From NCBI GenBank assembly GCA_019090405.1, contig JAHRVZ010000445.1, forward strand, positions 1 to 19,842: a stretch of DNA of 19,842 bases, given 5' to 3'. Position 1 is the first letter of the stretch. Each line of letters opens with the position of its first letter. This DNA comes from Paracoccaceae bacterium. GTDB lineage: Bacteria > Pseudomonadota > Alphaproteobacteria > Rhodobacterales > Rhodobacteraceae. Position numbers and translations under genes: made by a program. This document shows positions 7,830 through 14,535 of the stretch, piece after piece. The notes below the pieces were generated by a model. That model saw only the letters and a list, made by a program, of their open reading frames with translations. It ran no database searches and was not told where the DNA came from.

Positions 7830-7871
7830 ACCAGTTTCTCCCCCGTTTTTTTGGCTTGAAAGGCTGCGCAG

Positions 7872-8960
7872 ATGCTTGATGGAATACGCATAGTTGAATT
7901 TGAAGGTATTGGGCCGGGCCCATTTTCCGGGATGTTGCTGGCGGACCTTGGTGCTGACGTGATTGTTGTGCACCGCGCCACCGAAGGGGCGGCTGTTACG
8001 TCGGACAAAAGCCTGCTGGATCGGGGTAAACGCTCGATCGAGCTGGACCTGAAAAACCCTGACGATATCGACGTTGCCAAACAATTGATCGCCAGTGCCG
8101 ACGCGCTGATCGAGGGTTTTCGCCCCGGCGTAATGGAACGCCTTGGGCTGGGACCGGATGTCTGTCATGCGCTGAACCCGGCGCTGGTTTTCGGACGGAT
8201 GACCGGTTGGGGACAGGATGGACCACGCAGCATGACTGCGGGGCATGACCTTAACTATATCGCCACCAGTGGTGCGCTTTATTATGCCTCCGAGTCGCAG
8301 GATGCACCGCTGACACCGCCGACGCTTGTGGGTGATATCGGCGGCGGTGCGCTGTATCTGGTTATCGGGATATTGTCGGCAATCCACAAGGCACGCCAAA
8401 CCGGCGCGGGCTGTGTTGTGGATGCGGCCATCGTCGACGGTTCGGCGCATATGATGAACCTGATAATGGCGATTGCACAAACCGGGAAACTGTCTGAAAC
8501 CCGTGGCCAAAGCCTGCTGGACGGGGCGCATTGGTGCCGCTCTTATCCCTGTGCCGATGGCAAATATCTAAGCGTTCAATGTCTGGAGCCAAAATTTTAC
8601 AAAATTTTCCTCGACCTCTTGGGGCTTGTTGGCGAGGACATGTTCAAATCCCAATATGACCAGACCTTGTGGCCAGATCAGATCGCGGCACTGGCGGCTA
8701 TTTTCGCCGCCCGCCCGCTGGATCACTGGACGACATTGTTTGCCGGGTCCGATGCCTGTGTGGCACCGGTCTTATCACCACAATCCGCCGCCAAAGACCC
8801 CCATATGGTTGCCCGGAACGTGTGGCAAACTCGCGATGGAGCACTGCAGGCTGCGGCGGCCCCAAGGTTTTCAAAGGGCGCACCACAGGCGACAAACCCT
8901 CCGCCTGCGCGTGGGCAGCACAGTGACGAAATTCGGGCCGAGATGGGCAGCAGGAATTAA
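7872..8960 (+). CDS. CaiB/BaiF-family protein, alpha-methylacyl-CoA racemase-like
   Basis: 362-residue protein of the family III CoA-transferase fold. It opens LDGIRIVEFEGIGPGPFSGMLLADLGADV, the usual start for the family. Three residues separate racemases from transferases. Mycobacterium tuberculosis MCR uses H126, D156 and E241; here GHDLNY gives H125, GDIGGG gives D155, and LEPKFY gives E239, with near-identical spacing. This strongly suggests 2-methylacyl-CoA epimerisation (R to S), the step that lets a wrongly configured branched acyl-CoA enter an S-specific acyl-CoA dehydrogenase. The length matches MCR/AMACR (about 360-380) and is shorter than formyl-CoA transferases (about 430). A GAAAGG element (7859-7864) lies upstream of the ATG. 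It is the last gene of the + strand operon and is followed by a convergent gene. A CoA-transferase role cannot be excluded. Confidence 0.88.
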   Translation: MLDGIRIVEFEGIGPGPFSGMLLADLGADVIVVHRATEGAAVTSDKSLLDRGKRSIELDLKNPDDIDVAKQLIASADALIEGFRPGVMERLGLGPDVCHALNPALVFGRMTGWGQDGPRSMTAGHDLNYIATSGALYYASESQDAPLTPPTLVGDIGGGALYLVIGILSAIHKARQTGAGCVVDAAIVDGSAHMMNLIMAIAQTGKLSETRGQSLLDGAHWCRSYPCADGKYLSVQCLEPKFYKIFLDLLGLVGEDMFKSQYDQTLWPDQIAALAAIFAARPLDHWTTLFAGSDACVAPVLSPQSAAKDPHMVARNVWQTRDGALQAAAAPRFSKGAPQATNPPPARGQHSDEIRAEMGSRN

Positions 8961-8989
8961 CCTGCCAGCCAAGCGACTGAGCCAATGCG

Positions 8990-9009
8990 AAAAAAGCCCG
9001 CAAGGGCTT
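8990..9009 (-). terminator. Rho-independent terminator of the MBL hydrolase gene
   Basis: Read on the minus strand: AAGCCC, loop TTGC, GGGCTT, then a run of T (complement of the A-run at 8990-8995). It lies 14 bases past the hydrolase stop codon and between two convergent genes. On the + strand the hairpin is not followed by T, so it mainly serves the minus-strand gene. Confidence 0.7.
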
Positions 9010-9023
9010 GATAAGCGGCGGTC

Positions 9024-10070
9024 TCAGACCTTCTGAAACCAATCCACCCCGTCTTTGTCGCGCTTGCGTTTGATCTGGCCAAGGCTTTCCAGATAATTCA
9101 GGTTGGCCACACATTCACCCGTCGCCAGGTGCAATAGCTGGGTTCCCTGAATCTGTGTGGCAAACAGGCTGTCAAACACATCAACCGCGCGTTTCGGCTC
9201 GCTCAAAGCCTCTTTGAGCTTGCCAAAATCCGTATGATGTTCATCCAGCAGATCATTAACGCGGGTGTGAAGCCCGTAGAACGCGGTTTTATGAGAGGGC
9301 AATACCATGACATCGTCCGGCACGGTGTCACGCACACGCGCCAGCGATTTCAACCAGCCGTGCATCGGATTGGCGTCCGGCTCTAGCGGATAGACCGAGA
9401 TATTGGACGAAATTCCCGGAATAACCTGATCCCCTGATATGAACAACTTTAGGTCAGGGCAATGAAAACAGGCGTGTTCCGGCGAATGACCGTTCCCGAC
9501 GACAACTTTCCATTCGTGTTTTCCGATATGGAAACTGTCACCATCGCGGATTCGTTTGAAACTGTCCGGCAAGGGATGAATAAATTTGCCGTAGTTGCCG
9601 AAATTGGTGCGATAATCGTCAACCTCATCGTCGCTCCAACCGGCGGACTTGCAGAACCGGATGGCGTCAATTGGGGCTTGCCGCATGGTGTCGGACACAA
9701 GAACCCGGCAGTTCAGATATTCCAATCGGGTCATCCACAGTCTGCAATCAAACCGTCGTGTCAGCCAGCCTGCCATGCCAATGTGATCAGGGTGCATATG
9801 CGTGGCGATCACCCGCGTGATCGGTTTGCCCTGCAACGGGCCTTTTAGCAGGTCTCGCCAGATGGTTGCGGTTTCCGGATTTTCCAGCCCAGTGTCGATG
9901 ATTGCCCAGCCATCGCCATCGGCAATGGCAAATATATTGATATGGTCCAGAACAAACGGCATCGGAATCCTTAACCACAGAACACCTTCGGCAACCTCTC
10001 TTGATTCGCCGGGCTTGGGCGGTGCATCAAAGGGAAAGCTGATTTCTGAGTGGATTTGCAAACTGGGCAT
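9024..10070 (-). CDS. MBL-fold metal-dependent hydrolase
   Basis: 348-residue metallo-beta-lactamase-fold protein. The metal-binding motif HMHPDHIG is at residues 91-98; further ligands fit H195 (GNGHSPEH), D214 (SGDQVIPG) and H260 (LPSHKTAF), so a complete two-metal site is present. IIDTG at 57-61 is the usual early strand. After residue 270 there is a C-terminal helical region ending LNYLESLGQIKRKRDKDG, which looks like a small winged-helix-type domain seen in this branch of the fold. No signal peptide, so cytoplasmic. The start is ATG after AGGAGA. It is convergent to the acyl-CoA operon and has its own terminator. Relatives sit beside acyl-CoA genes in many proteobacteria; thioester hydrolysis (for example, rescue of a stalled CoA ester) is a reasonable guess, not shown. 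Glyoxalase II or lactonase roles are alternatives. Confidence 0.88.
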   Translation of the reverse strand: MPSLQIHSEISFPFDAPPKPGESREVAEGVLWLRIPMPFVLDHINIFAIADGDGWAIIDTGLENPETATIWRDLLKGPLQGKPITRVIATHMHPDHIGMAGWLTRRFDCRLWMTRLEYLNCRVLVSDTMRQAPIDAIRFCKSAGWSDDEVDDYRTNFGNYGKFIHPLPDSFKRIRDGDSFHIGKHEWKVVVGNGHSPEHACFHCPDLKLFISGDQVIPGISSNISVYPLEPDANPMHGWLKSLARVRDTVPDDVMVLPSHKTAFYGLHTRVNDLLDEHHTDFGKLKEALSEPKRAVDVFDSLFATQIQGTQLLHLATGECVANLNYLESLGQIKRKRDKDGVDWFQKV

Positions 10071-10469
10071 TCATGTCTCCTGGGATTTATCACCGAAAAC
10101 AGCGCGCGCAGCGCTCCCGGCTTAGATGTCTTTTTGTTTCACGATAAGGGCAAACCCCTCATCCAGTATTTTGTGCCGAATACCTGAGGCTCTCTGAATG
10201 TTTCCAAGGCCGTGAATTCGGTTTCTGTCTGGCAGTTGAGCCGATTTTTTGGTTCTCCTGAAAGGCAAAAAACCATTTACTGCCGGGATCGGTGCTCAGT
10301 GACTAAATCTGACAAGCAATCTTTGTTTTGATAGCCGACTGCTTATGCCCCTTTTACCGCCCGGCTACCTGCACCTCAAGCAGGTTTGTGGCGTCAAGCT
10401 TAACGAATCCACATGCCCCAACAATCGTTAGAAGTGCCTAAAACAGTCCGTAAATGTGGCAGGATTTGT
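10071..10469. other. 399-bp gap without a supported gene
   Basis: Between the hydrolase start and the UspA stop, both on the minus strand. It should hold the hydrolase promoter (right of 10080). I find AT-rich patches near 10130 and 10245-10275 and a 6-bp hairpin ACCTGC/GCAGGT (10367-10385), but no convincing -35/-10 pair, no T-run terminator after the UspA gene and no reading frame with coding character. A small RNA cannot be excluded. Confidence 0.5.
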
Positions 10470-10913
10470 TTACTCGTTTTCTTCTGGACTGCTACGCGCT
10501 GCAAGCAGGCTGCAGTCTAGTTTGTCAATCAACGCTTCGGTGACAGATCCCAACAGCCAGCGACTAATCAGGTTTTGACGGTGATGCCCGACCACAACCA
10601 GGTCAGCACCCGTCGCGGTGGCGGTTGCGACGATACGCTCTACCGGTTCACCGTTTTCCAGCCGACCTTGCGGGTTCAGGCCCATTTGCCTCAGTCGGTC
10701 CAGCCCTTCGTCAAGCACACTGTTGTAGTCTTCGCTTTGGTGCTGTGCCGCCCCTGGCCCCGCGGTTCCGGCCATGGTAACGACGGTATTCAGATCAACC
10801 ACCGCCAGCAGTATCACCTGGGCGTTGCATATCCTGGCCAACCCGGCCCCTTCACGCAGCGCCAGTCGGCCTTCGTTTGATCCGTCATAAGCCAGCAGAA
10901 TGGTTTTATACAC
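10470..10913 (-). CDS. Universal stress protein, UspA family
   Basis: Single-domain UspA protein of 147 residues from the chosen GTG start (MYKTILLAYDGS). A longer frame begins at a TTG (10925), but that would lie on the clear Shine-Dalgarno GGAGG, which stands five bases before the GTG; hence the shorter start. The nucleotide site shows D10 in AYDGS. The phosphate loop normally reads G-x2-G-x9-G-S/T; here it is G109, then R112 in place of the second Gly, then G122-S123. Arg in that place may weaken or change ATP binding. UspA proteins are small cytoplasmic stress-survival factors, often dimers. The gene is divergent from the SlyA-like regulator over about 100 bp and may share its control. 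Confidence 0.9.
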   Translation of the reverse strand: MYKTILLAYDGSNEGRLALREGAGLARICNAQVILLAVVDLNTVVTMAGTAGPGAAQHQSEDYNSVLDEGLDRLRQMGLNPQGRLENGEPVERIVATATATGADLVVVGHHRQNLISRWLLGSVTEALIDKLDCSLLAARSSPEENE

Positions 10914-10931
10914 CAAAGCCTCCAATTCGTA

Positions 10932-10982
10932 TTGCGTACCTGGTTCGCGATGTTATATACCTCCCTATCTATTAGGTAGCAA
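10932..10982. promoter_or_regulatory. Divergent uspA / marR promoter region with a candidate operator
   Basis: Rightward: TTGCGT (10932-10937), 16 bases, TATATA (10954-10959). Leftward: TTGCTA (complement of 10977-10982), 17 bases, then the same TATATA, which is self-complementary. One -10 box could therefore serve both genes. Between the boxes lies the inverted repeat TACCT (10958-10962) and AGGTA (10974-10978) with an 11-base spacer, overlapping the -10 box and placed where a MarR/SlyA dimer could repress both directions. Prediction by eye only. Confidence 0.4.
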
Positions 10983-11016
10983 TCTAGTTTCGAACAAAGC
11001 GGGTAACTTCTGAGAT

Positions 11017-11445
11017 ATGTCGGAGCAGGAATCAGAGTTTGCAAATGAACTGGCACGGGTGGCGCGCCAATGGCGCACCCGGTTGGATGCGCAGTTTCGT
11101 CATCTTGGACTAACCCAGGCCCGTTGGCGAACGCTGATTGAGCTTTCCGTCAACGGGCCAGTGACGCAACGCGATCTGGCGGGATACCTCGGTGTTGAAG
11201 GACCAACACTTGTGCGGTTGCTGGATGGGCTGGAAACCAAGGGGCTGATTGAACGGCGCGCCTGCCCCAATGACCGGCGTGCAAAAATGGTGCATCTGAC
11301 AAAGGCTGCCGGGCCGGTGCTGGACGAAATTCGCGTCCTTGCCGACGAAACAAGGCGAAGCATTCTGGCAGACATACCGAAACAAGACCTGACCGTGGCC
11401 CGCCAGGTGCTGGCTACAATTGCAGAACGACTGGAGAAGAACTGA
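11017..11445 (+). CDS. MarR-family transcriptional regulator, SlyA-like
   Basis: 142-residue winged-helix repressor/anti-repressor. The recognition-helix region TQRDLAGYLGVEGPTLVRLL spans residues 50-69, followed by GLIERR and the DRRAK wing (86-90). Compared with E. coli SlyA (144 residues) as I recall it, the stretch LGVEGPTLVR...DRRAK...LT matches position by position. SlyA/MarR proteins bind as dimers to short palindromes and release DNA when small phenolic or other carboxylic ligands bind. The gene opens the efflux operon: its TGA is one base before the GTG of the membrane fusion protein. Autoregulation and control of the pump, and perhaps of the divergent UspA gene, is the natural inference. 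No strong Shine-Dalgarno precedes the ATG. Confidence 0.92.
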   Translation: MSEQESEFANELARVARQWRTRLDAQFRHLGLTQARWRTLIELSVNGPVTQRDLAGYLGVEGPTLVRLLDGLETKGLIERRACPNDRRAKMVHLTKAAGPVLDEIRVLADETRRSILADIPKQDLTVARQVLATIAERLEKN

Positions 11446-11446
11446 C

Positions 11447-12691
11447 GTGAATAAAGTATCCGAAATACAAGAGGATCCAGACCGGGGTGAAAACCCATCG
11501 CCCAAGCTCTCCAAGGCATCTCCTTCTGCCTCACCACCTGACGCGAATTCCGACGCTAATCCCGACGCTAAATCTGACGCGACCACACACCCGGCCCCTG
11601 CCCCGGCAAAACCCAAACGCAAAGGCCTGCGTCTAATCATCCTTGCCGCCCTGCTGGGGGCCGGTTGGTTTTTCGGCGAGCCGTGGCTGACTGCCCGTTG
11701 GTCACATGTCAATATCAGCGACGCGCGCATTGCCGCCTCTCTGGTGACTGTATCCAGCGAAGTTCGGGGCCGTGTCATTGCCATTCCGGTGATCGGCGGC
11801 GACGACGTGGCCAAGGGCGACACAATGGTGCTGATCGACCCCGATCAGGCCCAGCTAAGCGTCACCGGTGCCAAGGCCCAGCTTGACGGGATCGACGCAA
11901 AACGCCACCAGCTCCAAACCCAACAGGACATGATCCGCTTGCAGATCAGCAGCCGCCGGGCCGCCGCCAAGGCGCGCATAACCACGGCTGAGGCGAACCA
12001 CGATGGCAGCCTTGCCGCCCTGCGCAGCGAACAAAGCCATTTCAACCGGATCAGTGAACTGGTGGAACGCAACATATCATCTACTCAGGCACATGAAACG
12101 GCATTGGCCGCTTTGGACACCTCCCGCCAGCGCGAACGCGCCACCAACGCCGCCATTCTGACCGCGCAGGCCAATCTGGCTGTGGTCGAAGCTGACGCAG
12201 TCCAGATCGACGTGATCGACACGCAAATTGCTGCCCTTCTGTCGGAACAGGCCGGGCTTGAGGCATCGCACGCGCAAACGCTTCTTGATATTGAACGGCG
12301 CAAAATTTCGGCAACGTTTGATGGCGTGGTCGATGCGACATTTGTCGATGTCGGAGAATACGTGACACCGGGCACCAGGCTTTTGATCTATCACCAGCCT
12401 GACCGGGTCTGGGTCAATGCCAATGTCAAGGAAACCAATTTCCGCAAAATCGCCCTTGGCGCCCCCGCGACCATCAAGGTTGATGCCTATCCGGACCAGG
12501 AATTTCACGGTACGGTTGAACGTCTGGGCGGTGCCGCGACCAGCCAGTTTGCACTACTTCCCAGCCCCAACCCCAGTGGCAACTTTACCAAAGTCACCCA
12601 GCGCCTGCCAATCCGCGTGTCAATCGACACCGGCGGCGCGATCCTATCTCCCGGCATGATGGTGGAACTGAGCGTCGATGTCACCGATTGA
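11447..12691 (+). CDS. HlyD/EmrA-type membrane fusion protein of a multidrug efflux pump
   Basis: 414-residue periplasmic adaptor from a GTG start that follows the regulator's stop by one base and has GGAGA eight bases upstream; a TTG at 11420 would overlap the regulator and is disfavoured. Order: cytoplasmic Pro/Ala/Asp-rich tail (1-60) with short repeats, one membrane helix (61-78), the lipoyl half-motif SDARIAASLVTVSSEVRGRV (91-110), a long coiled-coil hairpin (about 140-275), the second lipoyl half (ISATFDGVV), a beta-barrel, and the EmrA hallmark FALLPSPNPSGNF then VTQRLPIRV near 368-391. It bridges the inner-membrane transporter encoded next to an outer-membrane channel. No TolC-like gene is in the window, so a channel encoded elsewhere is presumed. 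Confidence 0.92.
   Translation: MNKVSEIQEDPDRGENPSPKLSKASPSASPPDANSDANPDAKSDATTHPAPAPAKPKRKGLRLIILAALLGAGWFFGEPWLTARWSHVNISDARIAASLVTVSSEVRGRVIAIPVIGGDDVAKGDTMVLIDPDQAQLSVTGAKAQLDGIDAKRHQLQTQQDMIRLQISSRRAAAKARITTAEANHDGSLAALRSEQSHFNRISELVERNISSTQAHETALAALDTSRQRERATNAAILTAQANLAVVEADAVQIDVIDTQIAALLSEQAGLEASHAQTLLDIERRKISATFDGVVDATFVDVGEYVTPGTRLLIYHQPDRVWVNANVKETNFRKIALGAPATIKVDAYPDQEFHGTVERLGGAATSQFALLPSPNPSGNFTKVTQRLPIRVSIDTGGAILSPGMMVELSVDVTD
11540..11581 (+). repeat. 12-bp tandem repeat, about 3.5 units, inside the membrane fusion protein gene
   Basis: Units GACGCGAATTCC, GACGCTAATCCC, GACGCTAAATCT and a partial GACGCG. They encode DANS-DANP-DAKS-DA in the cytoplasmic tail (residues 32-45). 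The repeat keeps the reading frame, so copy-number change would alter only tail length. Confidence 0.75.
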
Positions 12692-14246
12692 CGCGATGTT
12701 CGAGCGCTACGGGCCGGCCTATAAATGGTACGCCACTGGCACCGTGATGATCGCCACAATTTCGGTTGTTCTGTCGGCCACTATTGTCAACGTGGCAATC
12801 CCGGCAGTGATGGGGGCGTTTGGCATCAGTCCGGTTCAGGCCCAGTGGCTGTCGACCGGATTTCTGGCGGCGATGACCGGTACAATGTTGTTGTCAGACT
12901 GGGCCAACCGCGCCTTTGGGCAGCGCCTTGTGACGACTATCGCGCTGGCGGTGTTCAGCTTTGGCTCTTTGCTGGGGGGGATTGCCCCGAATGAAACCAT
13001 CCTGACATTGGCGCGGGTCATTCAGGGGTCGGCGGCAGGTATCGTTCAGCCGATGGCGATGATCCTGCTGTTCAAGGTTTTCCGGCCAGACGAACGCGGG
13101 GCAGCCATGGGCATTTTCGGGATCGGCGTGGTTCTGGCTCCGGCACTGGGCCCATGGATCGGCGGCTTGCTGATTGATGCGTTTGACTGGCGCTATGTGT
13201 TTTACCTTGGACTGCCTTTTGCCGGGCTGGCGATCGTGCTGGCCAACGTGTTCCTTCCGGGGCGCGAAGAAACCGGGCCGCGACCGGGCTTCGACTGGAT
13301 CGGGCTGGGGTTTCTGGTGGCGTTTCTGGGCACCATACTGAACGCTCTGACCAATGCGCAAAGAATGGGCTGGGGATCGGATGTGATCCTGCTGCAATTC
13401 GCCATCGCCGCGGCCTCGGCTATCGGTTTTGTCTGGTGGGAGTTTCAGACCAGTAAACCTATGCTTGATATGCGCCTGTTCTCCAATGTGCCGTTTGTCG
13501 CCGCCTCGGTGGTGGCCTTCATCATGGGGGCGGGTCTGTTTGGATCAACCTATCTGGTACCGCTGTTTGTACAGACCATTCAGGGGCTTACGCCGACTCA
13601 GGCGGGGTTGTTACTGATGCCGTCGGGGTTTGTAATGCTGCTGGTCTTTCCGATTGCCGGCAGGCTGTCGGACAGAGTCCCGGCGACGGTGTTGATCGGG
13701 CTTGGCATGGCGGTTTTTGCCTGGTCGTCCTGGCTGACGTCCCGGGTCGAGATCAACACCGCTTTCTGGACCCTGGCCTGGTGGACGGTCCTGTCGCGCA
13801 TCGGCCTGGGGCTGGTGTTTCCGGCGATCTCGGCCGGCTCGCTTCAGGTGTTGCCACCTTCTCTGATCGGTCAGGGCTCGGGCGCCATGAACTTTATCCG
13901 TCAGTTGGGCGGAGCCTTTGGCGTCAACCTTCTGGCGGTGTTCATGGAGCGGCGCACCATGCTTCATGCCGACGCCTTTGCTGCAACCCAGACCAGCGAC
14001 AATTCCGCCACGATGGAGCTGTTGCGACAAGTGTCCGCGATGATCCATACTGCGGGTCTTCCTGATACGCAAATCATGCCAGCCGCCGCAGGTTTTCTGG
14101 GACAAACAATCGCGATTCAAGCGTCAACAGCGGCATTCAGAGATGGGTTTCTGGCGGTAACTGCAGTCTTTCTGATCGCGCTGATCCCGACGTGGGTAAT
14201 GCACAAACTGGGCCGTCGGGAGGCGGCGCAACTTCTGCCAGAGTAA
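12678..14246 (+). CDS. MFS efflux transporter, DHA2 (EmrB/QacA) family, 14 membrane helices
   Basis: 522-residue inner-membrane proton-driven exporter. Landmarks: NVAIPAVMGAFG (38-49) in helix 1, the R113 motif LARVIQGSAAG (111-121), and the antiporter motif GIGVVLAPALGPWIGG (148-163), which marks drug/H+ exporters. Hydrophobic segments fit 14 helices, and the length matches EmrB (512). The C-terminal part has a larger loop before the last helix, as in EmrB. The ATG overlaps the membrane fusion protein gene by 14 bases, showing translational coupling; an ATG at 12696 is possible. With the SlyA-like regulator and fusion protein it forms a complete EmrRAB-like unit, except for the outer-membrane channel. 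Likely substrates for such systems are hydrophobic acids, uncouplers or bile salts; the actual one is unknown. Confidence 0.94.
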   Translation: MSPIDAMFERYGPAYKWYATGTVMIATISVVLSATIVNVAIPAVMGAFGISPVQAQWLSTGFLAAMTGTMLLSDWANRAFGQRLVTTIALAVFSFGSLLGGIAPNETILTLARVIQGSAAGIVQPMAMILLFKVFRPDERGAAMGIFGIGVVLAPALGPWIGGLLIDAFDWRYVFYLGLPFAGLAIVLANVFLPGREETGPRPGFDWIGLGFLVAFLGTILNALTNAQRMGWGSDVILLQFAIAAASAIGFVWWEFQTSKPMLDMRLFSNVPFVAASVVAFIMGAGLFGSTYLVPLFVQTIQGLTPTQAGLLLMPSGFVMLLVFPIAGRLSDRVPATVLIGLGMAVFAWSSWLTSRVEINTAFWTLAWWTVLSRIGLGLVFPAISAGSLQVLPPSLIGQGSGAMNFIRQLGGAFGVNLLAVFMERRTMLHADAFAATQTSDNSATMELLRQVSAMIHTAGLPDTQIMPAAAGFLGQTIAIQASTAAFRDGFLAVTAVFLIALIPTWVMHKLGRREAAQLLPE

Positions 14247-14251
14247 ACGTT

Positions 14252-14280
14252 GCAGGCCGTTCTCGGACATGAGAACCTGC
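14252..14280 (+). other. Imperfect stem-loop after the efflux operon
   Basis: Five bases after the transporter stop: GCAGG-(CCG)-TTCTC, loop GGACAT, GAGAA-CCTGC. Two 5-bp stems are separated by a 3-base bulge. No T-run follows, so it is at best a rho-dependent end or an mRNA-stabilising 3' hairpin. The rest of 14281-14485 shows nothing I can name. Confidence 0.35.
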
Positions 14281-14485
14281 ACTACCGAACTGCACGGCTA
14301 GAAATTGGTGGGTTTAGTCAGGTCTTGAACAAACGATATGTGACCGCAAAGGTCCGGCTCAAGGCTCGGTCTATTTATATGAGAATAGTCATGTCGCTGA
14401 TTTTGTGGCTTTCCGATCCGATGCGTCTGACACCAGCCGAATCAGGCGACAAAGCCTCACAATTCCACAATAAAACCGTGTCCAT

Positions 14486-14520
14486 AAAAAAACCCGTGCC
14501 CGACAAAATCGGGCACGGGT
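14486..14520 (-). terminator. Strong rho-independent terminator of the TRAP/acyl-CoA operon
   Basis: Perfect 12-bp stem ACCCGTGCCCGA (14492-14503) and TCGGGCACGGGT (14509-14520) with a 5-base loop; on the minus strand it is followed by a T-run (complement of the A-run 14486-14492). It sits 15 bases past the dctP stop codon and ends the minus-strand operon. Confidence 0.88.
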
Positions 14521-14535
14521 CAGCATTCAAAACAC

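Noticed and set aside
7845..7854. T-run after the 7781-7829 hairpin as a rho-independent terminator
   Set aside because: The T-run starts 15 bases after the stem instead of directly at its base, so it does not fit the standard model; kept only as a possible regulatory hairpin.
9462..9848. 128-codon frame opposite the MBL hydrolase
   Set aside because: The minus-strand frame holds the complete metal-binding motif set; this one has no domain features.
10101..10115. AGCGC-GCGCA-GCGCT palindrome upstream of the hydrolase gene as an operator
   Set aside because: Short, low-complexity GC repeat that arises easily by chance at this base composition; no second copy seen.
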